DNA from: Callipepla californica brunnescens
Lineage: Eukaryota > Chordata > Aves > Galliformes > Odontophoridae
Reading direction: 5' to 3'
Length of the DNA: 64,000 bases
Assembly (NCBI GenBank): GCA_023055505.1
Contig: JALIRH010000004.1
Span: 10,721,368-10,785,367, forward strand
The notes under the pieces were generated by a model, which worked only from the letters and a program-made list of their open reading frames with translations, was not told the origin of the DNA and did not search any database. This document shows positions 1 to 17,100 of the stretch, piece by piece (the first letter of the stretch is position 1; every line of letters starts with the position of its first letter). Both the position numbers and the translations under genes were made by a program.

Positions 1-4580
<4,580 letters not shown>

Positions 4581-4602
4581 CCGCGCGCCCGCGCCCGGCC
4601 CC

Positions 4603-4611
4603 CTTTTTATA
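4603..4611 (-). promoter_or_regulatory. CHKA TATA box
   Basis: On the minus strand the sequence reads CTATAAAAAGGGGG. TATAAAAAG is a consensus TATA box placed about 140 bases above the CHKA ATG, which fits a start of transcription near 4575-4580. A consensus TATA box inside a CpG island is less common than a TATA-less one. Confidence 0.65.
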
Positions 4612-4662
4612 GGCAAGGCGGCACGCGGGCCCGCTCGCCTCACGCTCCTTTCCTCCGCTCCG

Positions 4663-4824
4663 ATTGGCTCTCGGGCCTCAGCTTCGGCCCAGAGCGAGGC
4701 TGGGGGGGTGGAGGGGTAAGCCGCGGAGCGGGCACGCGCCTTCGGCCGGCTTCCGGAGCGCACGCTGATTGGCGCTCGCCCACCAGGGAGCAAGAAAGGG
4801 GCGGGCGCGGGGCGCGCTGATTGG
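4663..4824 (-). promoter_or_regulatory. Three CCAAT boxes and a GC box upstream of CHKA
   Basis: ATTGG occurs on the plus strand at 4663-4667, 4768-4772 and 4820-4824. On the CHKA strand these are CCAAT boxes, two of them in the fuller NF-Y form CCAATCAG. They lie about 55, 160 and 210 bases above the TATA box. A GGGGCGGG GC (Sp1-type) box sits at about 4798-4805. The grouping in one orientation is typical of NF-Y-driven promoters; binding itself is inference. Confidence 0.6.
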
Positions 4825-7800
4825 ACGCTCTCAATCGCCCCGGTAACCGGCGCGCGCAGCCCGAGGGAGTGCATGGGGGGGGGGGGGGGCGGAGGGGGTC
4901 AGCGCAAGGTGACCCCGCCCACCTCCCCTCTGCCGTTACGGATCCCCAGCGATAGCGGCCCCGGTGCGGAGCTGCTAAGGAACAGCTTTACGTCCACAAA
5001 GTTCCATCGGCAGCACCTACCCGCGGCGGCTCCGCGCGCAGGAAGCAGCAGTGAAAACGGCAGGACTAATTTTACCTCTCCGAGTGGCCGGCCCTTCTAT
5101 TTCCAAGCGCTTGACCTTCACGCTGCACATAGTCACGGCATGAGTAATGGGACGGCGGGCAGAAAACAAAGCTCCCGAACCCTGCGAAGTTAGCTGAAAT
5201 CTCGTAGGCTGCTGCCGGTGTGGACAGCGGGAAAGACGGGCACAGGGAGAATTCTGCTTGGACTCAGCAAGAAAACTCAAGCTAGTTGCTATCGGCCACT
5301 TCAGAGACGTTTGTTCTTGCTGAGAAACGAGCTCTGCTTGAAGCAGTCAAACTAAATCTATTCCAAAGCCTCAGAGAACTCGGAAGCAGACAGAAAAACG
5401 GTTTGTTTCGTATCTTCACGCTTACAACACGCTCACCTTCTCTTAATATCAGTTTAACTTAAGCCCCAGTCCCACAGCGACTTCTGCTTCGATAAGCATC
5501 TGGATGCAAATGAACTCTGTGTGCTTATTTCCAACAGGAAATGGCTAAGGCAGTTTGCTCTGCTCGTTACATCATTTATCGTTTTAACACTATTAGGAAT
5601 TAGTAACTCACTGTAATTTACTGCTGGGTTTACAGAAAGGGCGTAACTCACTCGAAAAACGTTCAGAATGTTTTACAACAAACACGGTCTATCCTCTGCA
5701 GAGCCACAGAGCACGTACAGTGCGATAAAGGCAAAGAATAAAGCAGCAGAGGAACGTGTGAGAGAAATGAAGGTGAGTCATAACAAGGGCCTGCAGATGT
5801 AGTCCATCTTGAGTCAAACATCTTTGTTTCACTATTTCCAGAAAGTAAGTGCTGCTTAAATTCGTTATTGGCAAGATGTTCAAGCCTAAGTTGTGGGTTC
5901 TTCCTGCAGTGGATTGTCAATGAATGAACAGAGAAAGGTTCCCATTCTACAGCTCCTAAGGTGGTCATTTTCACAAGTTTCACATCCACCTTCAGATAAA
6001 ATAAAATAAACCTCTTCCTTCTACTTCTGTGTTTCTTTCCTTCTGCTCCTGAGAATCTATTACGCTTCAATAATGCATGTAGTCAAATTCAACAAAACTA
6101 AGGCTTCTGTTAAGATCAGAAAGTACCAAAAAAGACATCAGAAGAAAAAAAATAATCAAAGGAGGGAATTAAGTACAAACACTCCAAAACTCTTCAGTGA
6201 AAACACTGGAATCAGACTTGAGAAACTTGATTATGTTCTCAGCAGCAATTGATCCCTGTTTCCATTTCTTGTGCTCCAGAAGCACCTTGTTAAGTTACAG
6301 TGTAATACCCTAGCCCTGGATTAGTCAATCAGCCTGCCATCTTAAGTATTGGGAAAAGGCAAATGCATCTTCACGTTCCCTATGTCAGTTGCTGTACCAT
6401 AGCAACCAGGCTGCATTAGCATGGTTGTTTTGTTGGTTTTTTTTTGTACATAGCAAACATAGGTTCCGTATCCAGATTCAATTTTTGATTCCCTCTAATA
6501 GTTTTATCAACAGCCACACCTGATAAATGAGACTCATTAAGAGAATATTTCTTCAGCTGCCCGCATCCCTTGGATACGTGAGCTTTAAAGTGAAGGAAGT
6601 AATGGTGAGATAAGAAGAGAAAGGGCACAGACAAAACACAGAGTGACTAATTACGCTGTAAATGAGGAACATCCTGAACTAAGACTCCCTGGGGTGAGCA
6701 GAGGCTCGACAGTTTGCATGACCTTGGCAATCAGCATGGAGAGGGAGAGAAAGCTACCCATCACAGAAGTGTCACACCCTCTGTAGTTCACTTTTCCCTC
6801 AGCTCTCAGACCATGACCATGCAGGTTATTCCCCAAAGGCTCCACAGAATGTAGTGATCAGTGCACCCACTACGTCCTTTACAGCAACAGAAGCGCTTCT
6901 TCAACAAGCCTGGATGGAAATATCTACTTTTCAGTGGTTACGGATGCAGCCAATCAAATACTCAATCAAGAGAGGATAGAAGACTTTTTTTCTTTCTTTG
7001 ACAGTATAACACAAAACATTTGTTTTTATTGATTCGCACGATTCACTAAGGCTTTGTAGAGTTATTTTTCCCCCCTACTTTAATAGTTATAGATCTGCAG
7101 CAAAGAGAATTGCAGTCAGACTGACGCATGATTTTTTTTCACTCCAATTGCATTAGTGCAGCACAAATTGCTTATTGCTCTCAAAAGAGCTAAGTCTTGG
7201 TTTCTGACTCATAAACACTTAATTTTCTTTCACAAGTCTTTCTCATTATTATACCAAGAAGCATCAGATTTTACTGGCAAGATCAAATGCCAGCTAAGCC
7301 CAGATCTGCCACATGACACGGAGAGAATGACACTTGTGCAGAAGGATGCAGATACTTTATATCAGCTGAAAAGCTTGCAGACATCTTAGCAGTTGTTGAT
7401 AAGCATTCTTTACGTACCAGGAACAGGTTGCTATTGGGATTGTGAATCCCATTTCGGAACCTGGACTGAGGCTGGAGGCTTTGAGATGGGAGCTGTGCAG
7501 TCGTTTCAAGCAGGGGTGAGAGTTCAAGGCTGCCTCTGCGTCCCTCTGCCTCCCGGCTCACCTCCTCACAGTAGCTTTCTTCTGCCTTAGCAAAACGTTC
7601 TCAGCCTAGTTCTGTGTTCAAGTTGCACTTGGCACAGTCTGCTTTCACTTTTCAGTTCCTTGCTTCTATGTCTGGTAAGTATTTGTTTCAAATTCAACAA
7701 GGGGCTAAGGCTGCTGTTTCTTACTCCTTGCATCAGCAGCTGAAAGTGGCCAGAGTCTGTGAGGGTTTGAAAATGCATAAGTTACCTAGGCAAGATGCAA

Positions 7801-8522
7801 CTGCAAAAGAGACTACACTGTTGTCCCATCTTCCTCTTCTCAGTGAGGGTAATGGGCTCCTGGAGGACAGCATCCCTCTAGGTCCACGTCTCCAGCAATG
7901 ATACTACACAGTAAAACAGACAGTGAGTAGCTCAGGCAGAGCAGAGTATTTCACCCAAAGAATGCGCAACATCATCTATGCTTTGACTCTAAGAGAGAGA
8001 ATTCTGGGGCTAAACTTGAGATGATCCATAAAGAGAGGCTGCTTTATTTTCTGTGTTTGCTTAGTTTCCAGCTCAAAATGCAAGCAAAACCTGAGGTGCA
8101 ACTTTGGACCTGAAGTACATCTGATGGAGCACCTAAGGGCTAAAGATAAAGATTTACTCTTAGAACTGGCTCAGCATATACGTCTTCCACTAATGTAAGA
8201 GAAGTGTTACACCAGAAAGCAGCCTTACCAACAGGATAATATGCTCATTCATTTGCTGTATTGGTCTGAGATAACCACAAAGACCTAGAGCTCATACAGT
8301 ACCAGGTACTCCAGGCAGCGTGCAAAGATAACACTACCTGGCTCAGGTTCCAGAGAATGACTTTTCCTGGAGTCACACTGACCAAACCCTTACTATAATA
8401 GGGGTTACTTAATTACTTCACACTGATTTCATCTCATTGAAAAAACCCAGATGAGGAAGTTACTCAGGACCCCAAGTGTTTCAAAAATCCAGTAAAAATT
8501 AACTAAGTGTTCTCTTACTACT

Positions 8523-8552
8523 TAACAAACAAACAAACAAACAAACAAAAAA
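8523..8552. repeat. (CAAA)n microsatellite
   Basis: About six tandem AAAC/CAAA units ending in an A run. It lies in the intergenic region with no gene nearby. Confidence 0.85.
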
Positions 8553-11500
8553 GCTGCTTTAAATCTCCTGGTTTGTGCAGGGCACTAAGTACAGCCACAG
8601 CTTCAGACCTATATTTAAAGAAGAAAATGCTGCAGCAGCTGGTTCCCTACCTGCACAGAATTAGCTCTCTCTCAATCTCCCATGGGCACACATCCTGCAC
8701 AAGGGCTGTCCAAGACAGAGCTTGTTCCCCTGACTGTACGTGGATCAGCACGAGGCAGATATGATGTGGTAGTTGGGGAGGAAAGAAAAACAACACAGAA
8801 TTAAGCACCGTGCATGCAATAATGGTTTCTAGGAAAAAACTATAGAGAATTACAAAGGACAAAGGCAGCAATGTGTTGTAGCAGCATACTGGGCACTGTC
8901 ACTGCCTATGTTAGGTGCTCAGAGTCTACATGACCGTGAAGATCCCAAGCATTCACTGAACATACCCACAGACAGAGCAGGTGCAAAGCCAATTAAAGGA
9001 CTTCCTTCTCATGTTCACGTCGCTGCCACTAAAACGACAGTAAAGGCACTATATTTAGATGCCATACAAAAAGATCCAAGAACACACATCAGCACAGTGC
9101 TGTATTCATGAACAGCAGCCAGCAGGAAAATAAAAATGTTCATGCATTCCTATGGAATTCCAAAATCTATTTTTGGCCCAAACCACGAGGTAGGTCACAA
9201 ACTAATCCGAAAATGACTTGGATTTCCAAATGATCATTTTTTCCTCCTCTTCTGCTCATTATGCAACAAACTGCTATGCTAAATATGCATAGCAATGGAC
9301 TAACACCAGGCTAAAATAACTGATTTGTGACAGAACTCGCAGTTCCAGTACTGCTGGTTATTCAAGCATGCTGCAGTTTTTTCCGGTGTTAGGTTTTAAA
9401 ACAAGTGGATTCCAGATACGGATTCTGGACAGAGCAGTTTTGACTTAGGCACTGTTTAAATAGATGTAATGACATAGTTTTTACAGCACCCTTGCAGTCT
9501 ATCACTCAAGTCAAAGCACGGTTTCTAGCTGGCTATCTTCTGGGGGCTGTCAGATCTCATTCATTCATAGTGGCTATGGCTGGGTAAGGAGGCAGGAGAG
9601 CAAGGTGCCTAGATGTCCTGGAAACCAACCCAGCGGTAAGGGTCTCCCTGTCAGAATGACAGGCAAGACACACAATCCAGGCAATACAGCTTCAGCAATC
9701 CCAGTCACACAGACACATTTATTCCTCCCTGGTGATAACAATGAGCAGCCTGAGGTTAGCAAAAGGTCATTAAGTCAGAAAATGTTTCCAAACATGCAAC
9801 AGTATGATTATTCACAGAGTTACCTGCCAACCGACTGATCACTGGACTTCAGCATGCACATGGCGAAGAGCAGAGTGAGTAAATACTGGAGTAGCAGTGC
9901 AGTGGCACTAAAACATTGCAGGTTACGTTCTCAGTGAGAGAACAGCTGACTGACTTGCAGGTATGTAAGCCTGAAACCTACAGAACAGTAGGTCTTGTCT
10001 GTTTTACACAGACACTGAGGATTTACTAGGCTGTCTGACAAGTTTTAACTCATCTTTTCCATTTACAGAGGAAATACATCCATCTAAATTTCCAAGATCA
10101 GATGGCATTTGTAAAGTTGGTCTTCTGTCCTAGTGAATTAATGACATCTGCTTATTGTATAGTCTTTAGATTTTTCAAACTTTTTTATTGACATAACAAC
10201 ATAAAATCAGGTGAGCAGACCTTTCTGCGAAACCACACATCACCCAGATAAATGGGCTTCATTCAGAACCCATCTCTGAGAACACTGTGCAGGCAGGGTT
10301 AACTGTACACATCACCACAGTGATGTGGGATACACCTACACCTGGACTCAGAACTAACCACACTGCTAGTTGTTATGGGAATCATGATGCACACTACAGA
10401 GCCTTTAGCTGTGGCATTTTACAATCAACTAATTTAATCCTACTTTGTTTACGTTTTGACCCCAGAAGGATAACACAATTACACACAGCAATTAGGAAAT
10501 TATCATTAAGTAATTAATCCGAACTAGAACCTCCCCCCCCCATAAATAAATAAATTAATTAACCCCCAAAAACACAGAACAAAACCCTCTGCCAGTTTAA
10601 CTGAAGGGTGTTGCACCCCACTACAGGCATTTAATAGTTTCGTGAATTAAATATGACACAATGTCAAGAATTTCTCCTTTCCACTCTGATAAGAATTAGT
10701 ACCAACTGAATTTACGGAGCAGCCTTGTTATGTATTAACCAGTCATCTGGGAATCCTGTTGAGTAACAGAACAGTTGCTGCAACACCAAGACTCCCATAT
10801 AAATCATGCCCGAGTCTTAAGCAAATATTGGTTCACAGGAGAGATATGACTGCAGTTTAAGAGGTTACAGGTGCAGTCTGAACTACTTCAGAGAGAACCA
10901 CTCCCTCCGTGACCATGTGAGATCCACATCAAAGTGCTCATGTCAGTTTGAATCCAGGGAAACAGAGCATTTTTTCTTCCCTTTAATGCTGTATCAGAAC
11001 CTATTTTTGATGCTGTAAAAATCAAAAGGTATCATGCTAAGTTATGTAGGAATTTGCACTGCAGATAGGTGCAACTTCCAGGAAGAGAGGAGTGAGAGAT
11101 TAGTTATTTTTACAAGGTTTAGGAAGCAAGGGAGTGGGGGGACGTGCAGCTTTTTCTGCCATACAGATGTTCTAACAACTGATAACCAAAAAATAGAGGA
11201 AGGAATTTGAGGTGAAAGAAACTCATGATGATAAAATGAAAAGCTCTCTTGTACACTTTGGGAAATAGAAGGAACCTCTCTCTCATCAGAGGGATGAAAG
11301 CACATGGGAAAGGAGTGCCCCATCCCACTAGTTTTTACTCTAACACGAAGTACTGTGAGCCACTCTGCGCTGGCAACTTGCTCTTCTATTGCAGTACAGG
11401 AATCTCCTTCACTTAGCCCCAAATCCCAATTGCTCTTCGGTACAGGGGGAACACAGGCACTCTTCTGCATGCATTTCACAGTTACATACCTAAATCAAAA

Positions 11501-11890
11501 TAGATTTCCCAAATCTCCTGGACTCTTACATCTCAGTGAGCCCAAAGCCAGTAACCTGAAGAGCACGTGTGCTCCATTCCACCCAGTACAAGTGGATCAT
11601 AAACAATACAAGGCAACTGCTCTAAATTTCCAAGTGAGAGTGGCTCTGTGATTGCTACATTCACTAAACAAATTACTCAGAAAAAAGTTTTTGTCACAGA
11701 AATGGAGTTCACATTTGAGCAACACTGACGGGCACGTTTACTTCAGAGCAGCTCAATGCTTAAGAGGTAAGAAACTAGGCAAAACCTTTAGACCAGATTT
11801 TTTATTTTTAAAAGGTAATAAAATAAATTATTAATTACCTGAGCTTACAGAGTAACACTGTCCTCTTGACAAAGTTACTTGTGAGAGATG

Positions 11891-11944
11891 CAGTTGGAAT
11901 CAAAGCTTAAATAACCACAGTTGGAATCAAAGCTTAAATAACCA
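11891..11944. repeat. Perfect 27-bp tandem duplication
   Basis: The unit starting cagttggaatcaaagc and ending ttaaataacca occurs at 11891-11917 and again at 11918-11944 with no mismatch. It is a recent tandem duplication in intergenic DNA. Confidence 0.95.
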
Positions 11945-14151
11945 CACCATCTGAGACACTATGTAAGTCAGAAAAGTTTGGAAATAAATGCCCCCCAAGG
12001 AGAGCACTTGCTCAGGCTTGTTGGCCTTAATTGTTGCTGCTTCCCAATACCAACGGGACACTGAATTCAGAGTAATTAGCCCAAGACAATATACTTCAGG
12101 TTACAGCTTTATTCTGAAATGCTTTTCACAACACAGAAAACCACTGTTCTTTGAACAGTCTCCATGCAGGCTCTACCTGCCACACACACAACCCGTGTGT
12201 GACAGCAGAATCATTCTGGCCAGCTGAATTGGCTGTGGTTGAGGCCATTTCTTACATAAATTCTCCCTACACCTGATGAATGAAGGACAAAGGGAATACA
12301 GTTATCACTCAGTTCTTCCTAACTGCCAATAACTGTCAGAAAAAATCCCCTCTTATATCATTCTTCAGCACATTGTGCAATTTTAAACCCTTTCCTTACA
12401 TTTGTAGTTAGCTAGCGTATTGCTCTGAATTGTGCAAGAAATCCTTCCCTCTGCTGTTTGACAGGCTATTTAGCATTAAGGAGCTTTCTGCCTCTGCAAT
12501 CTAGCTGCTGTATGAGAAACAAACCTGTCTTGGTTCCCAGCTGGTCACTAGCCATATTCTGTTTTGCCCTGCAGAAGATGCCTTATCTTCCATGGGAATT
12601 AAGTTTGCCAGTTCTCTTCAAAACAAGCCTCCTTTTTGGGGTCGGATTTGGCTAAACACAGAGAAGTGCCTTCAGCTTCTTTGCAGGCTTTGACATGGGC
12701 CTGGTCAGGCTACCCACCACATCAGGCATCCTTCAGCACACAGGACCCTTCATCCTGTGGGATATCAGGGATCTCAGCTCTGCATGGCACCCAGTAACAC
12801 GACAGCTACAACAGATACATGCTCAAATGACTGATTTAGGAATTAAACTCAAGAAGCACCACTCTGAACAAAGTGTGAACCTTTCCTGCTCAGCAAATAA
12901 TCTCCTCAGTCACTTTGCAGTTCTCAGTGCAGTGCTGGAACAGGGAAAATACTGTAAGCAAGGGCTGGGCAGTGATAGTGCAATTCCCTCTTGTGCCGAG
13001 TTCAGGGAAAAGGTGAAATTTTGTACTGCTGTCAAAAGTTACAATATTTTCTCCCTGAAGAGAGCTTCTGTGCAAGGACATATACAAGTTAATACCTGCA
13101 CATTCTAGGCATGTTTGAAATAGACAAGTGGGTCTGCTGATAGAAATAGTTATAGCTCATCAACCATGTAATCAAATAACGCATGAATGGAGAAAAACTC
13201 ATCTCTGTTTTGACCCCAAGCATAACATCCATTAGAGCAGTGTTACTTTGAGGTCTTTGGATGGTTGCCTCATAGAATTCTCAAAAAAGAACAAGCTCTT
13301 CCAAGCAAGAAAGACAGATTTTTTCCTTGTGTTGTTTTGGATGGGTTTTTAAGACCAGTGTTTCTCCAAGCCAGCAGCTACTAGAAACTTCTGGGGCATC
13401 TTCTGGGACATGGATGAAGTGGCCCATTTCAGCCTTCCTGAGAGGCTTCCCCCATTTGAGCCTGCCAAGATCACAGCTAAAAAGGTTTTGCTTCAAGGAC
13501 AGTGAACGTACTTACTGAACCAATGGAGCATGTGGGATCAAGGACTGACAGAGTGCCATGTATCATGTTGACAGAACACGGAACCAGGCCATCTCCTCCC
13601 TGCCATTACCCCACTTGGCTTGGGTCTTCACTTGTCCTTACAGGACACCAGTGTTCCCACGCATGCCTGGCAGCTATCATTCCCTGGCACAGCCGTGGTC
13701 ATCCTGGTAAGGAAATGAGAGGCCCAACAGTGACAGCCCCAGTCTGGGTCAGGCCATTCTGGAGCTCGTACAATTGCCCTGTCAGTGTGGTCCGAGTGAC
13801 GCTGCCCTTACTGCTGTTTAGAAGCATTCCTTGTGTCTACATGGCCCGATGCCACCAAAAGACACCACTCAGTTAAAGTTCAAACCCAGCTGGCAGCAAC
13901 ATTCCCTCCCAGAATGACTTCAAAACAAACAAGAGTGATTTCAAAAACAGAAATAGAAGTACTACTCAACTGTCACCCGCCTTCCTGGAAAATCCCATTT
14001 TCATCATTTTCACCTACTGGCCAGCACTACAGGGTTTTTCCCCCCGCTACATTCTTCAGCGAAGCCAGTCTTGGAAATGAGTGACAGTGTCTATAGTGTT
14101 CCCTCCCCCCATCACTGAAGTCTGCAGGGATCTCCGAGGCATTTTCTCCCA

Positions 14152-14193
14152 TTCAAAAGTATCCATCCATCTCCCCAAAAGTATCCATCTCCC
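14152..14193. repeat. Short imperfect tandem duplication
   Basis: The stretch caaaagtatccatccatctcc is followed directly by a second caaaagtatccatctcc copy that lacks one catc unit. Confidence 0.7.
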
Positions 14194-17100
14194 AGTAACC
14201 TCAGTAGAGTTGCAACCTTAATAGGACTTCCTCATTTACTGGCTCATTTACAGTCTTCCTATGCTCCTTATCTTCCTCTCGGTGAAAAACAACTCACGCA
14301 GACCTGAGGATTATACCCAGGGTGGGATTTCACCACAGACATGCGTATCTCAGCTCAGCCCAGACTGCATAGTCAACATTGTTAAGGGCAAGGTTCACCG
14401 ATCCCTGAAAATTCTTCAAACAACTGCTGATTTCTTTTGTTTGGTTATTTAAGGAAGTTGGATGAGGCAACTTTGGTATACACATCCACTTTATAGATAT
14501 CTAAAATGAAGACGATGGCCCGGTTGTATGGGGAAGGATGAAAGTCTCTGCATCCCCTCACTGTCTGAGGAAAGAACCTGAGAAGTATCAGAGCATCAAC
14601 AAAGATTCAGCACGTGTGCAAAAGCAGAAGGGGTGATATTTTCTGTTTCAGCTTGGCTGTTGCTCTTGGCTAAAACAAAATAAAGCTGTACTATTATTAT
14701 TACCACATCTGAGGGATCACAGTGAAGGAGAGCTCTACCACCATGCAGAGTAGCACAGCAGAGAATCTAACAGCTTTTCTTTTAAACTGTGTTAAAATGA
14801 TAACACTTATCTGCAGACTAACAATAGCTCCACAGCAGCATAGGAAAGTTAAACAAGCCTTAAGTCAAGGGGCTGCAGCCATCACCCCCCATCACTGACT
14901 GACTCTATAGACGAAATATACTTCCAGGAGAAAAATCTGCAAAAAGAAGAGGTTTTGAAGGTGCTTACTGACCTAAAACTACAGCCACACAGTCCAACAT
15001 GTTCCATACACGCATCACTCTCAGGTCTTGTTCGCAGGCTATCAAAATCAAGAGACTTTAAATCAGAACGTAGCCAACATCAATAACAGATAATGTTCTA
15101 AACTGAATTTCATCCATGTGACAGCAAAAATAGTAAACAAGTCAACAAATCAAACAGTAACCAAAAAACCTGACACAGAGCCAGTCATCAATAGACAAGC
15201 ACCACAGGGTGACTGAACTAATGTGTCCCCAGAGACTGTACAGCTGGCTGTACAGGGCTGCCTGCACACAGCACAGAAGGGAAGAGGTACACCGGGGGGA
15301 TTTCTGCTCTTCTCTCTGTGTTCAAAGCCAGGCAGTTTGCAGATGACTCGTAAATTGTCTTAAAGCACTTTCAAAGGAAGACAGAAATGTTGTTTGGAAC
15401 ATGTGGTTTCCTTGCTAGAGCCGCTTAACTATGAGTAACTCGGCTGCACTGCATCATGCTAAGCAGAGCAGAGTCCCTCTGTATTTAGAGGTTTTCATGC
15501 TACTAATTACTGAAATCCTAGTGAAGACACTTTCCACAGAGGTACACAGTAACTCATGTGATTATCCTTCCATGTTACATCAAATTAATTAAAATATTAC
15601 AGGCTTCCTGGGCAGGGCTTTATTTGTTCCAAGTTGTATTCTTTCACGTAGTCAGCTTTCCTTTCAGTAAGGTGTGTTCTTCCACACCCACCCTTTGGCC
15701 TTGAGAAGGCCGGTTCCTCAAGAAACTACTCCATGCTCTGTTTGTTTTAGTAATTCTTACCCAAGGTCTTTATCTCAGAATCCTGTTTGTGCAGCTTTGG
15801 ACAAGATTCAGTACTTGGTGAGGAGGGTGAGAGAGGGGAGAAGGATTTCTTAGTACCTTCAGTATTTAAAGTCATCTTACCCAGGTCTATTAAGTAGATG
15901 ATTTAAGATTGTCAGCCCCAAGGTGGTATGAAGCTCTGTCTCTTACAGTAAGAACAAGTGCAGCTTGACACAGCAGCTACAGTAAGGGAAAGGGTCATGG
16001 GGAACTACAGATTTTGGAGCATGCACAAGGCAATCAGCAAACCTGAGACCAAAACACTGCAGCAGGTTGCCCACTGCAAACCCCTGACTCTGTCAATTCT
16101 GTTCATCACAGCAGCAAACTAAAAATCACATCCAGCTCCTCTTGCCATCACACCTGCAAATGCATGGCTTGCAGTGCTAGCCCAGGTAATAAGTTTGCTA
16201 AACAGAGCAATGGATCAGTGAACTGGCCTGTGTTAAGAACACATACATGACGGAACAAGAGCCACTGGCCAAGGCTGCTGATTCAGTTAGCTTAGCAGAG
16301 TGGTGCAGGAATGCCTGGAATGTTTCAGCCAGCAGGTACTCAAAGAGATCCTGCTCTAGGAAACATCTGCAGTTCTCACATCAATAGTCTCCCTGCCCAT
16401 TGCCTCCCTGAGACACCGACAGTGCCTCCCCCCATTCTCCCACAGATTCTTCACGCAAAGCAAAATGTCTTCCACTCCAACCTTAACCTCAGCTTTCCTT
16501 TCTGAGAAAACAAAAACTGTCACAGGAAATGGAAATCTCACAAATCAGCAACATACTGGTGTCATTCCGAATCAGCTCTAGTCTGGATGTGGCTTTGGGA
16601 GTCAGGCTGCTTTTAGAGGATGGACTCTTCCACAGCACTGAGTCCTGCAGTCCATCTGTTTAATGAATTCCAACAAACAAAAAAAGTTGTTTGGAAAGAG
16701 GGTGATATGGTATGGAGCCCTTCTTTTTTCTGCCATATCAAAATGCACATTTTATCAGCAAACATTCCCTTGCAAGATTCCCAAACTCTTCTAAAGATGA
16801 AACACCTCTGCCCATCCAATTAATTCTTATCACTTCTGGACAGATAACAAGACTGGCAAAAAATGTCTTCTACCCATTCATAATTGGGTGAGAAACTTCA
16901 CTTCAAGAAGCGAAAACTGTGAATCACCATAGCTGGTATTAAATCTGACCTGAAGTGCAGATGTAACAATTCGAGGGGGAGGCAAAAGCAAACCAACTTG
17001 CCAATTAGGCAGTGTAAAACTCTGGAAACACATCAACCAACAGACTCCCCTATCTTGTCTTCAAGTTCACCTGTGTTACTTACAGACTCCTCTTTTCCTT

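Noticed and set aside
11042..11479. 145-codon minus-strand frame, with overlapping frames on the other strand
   Set aside because: No recognisable domain, no splice context and competing frames at the same place. Treated as chance.
12695..13876. Plus-strand frames of 137 and 124 codons in the CHKA-KMT5B intergenic region
   Set aside because: No family resemblance, no promoter or poly(A) context. Lengths are within chance for this base composition.
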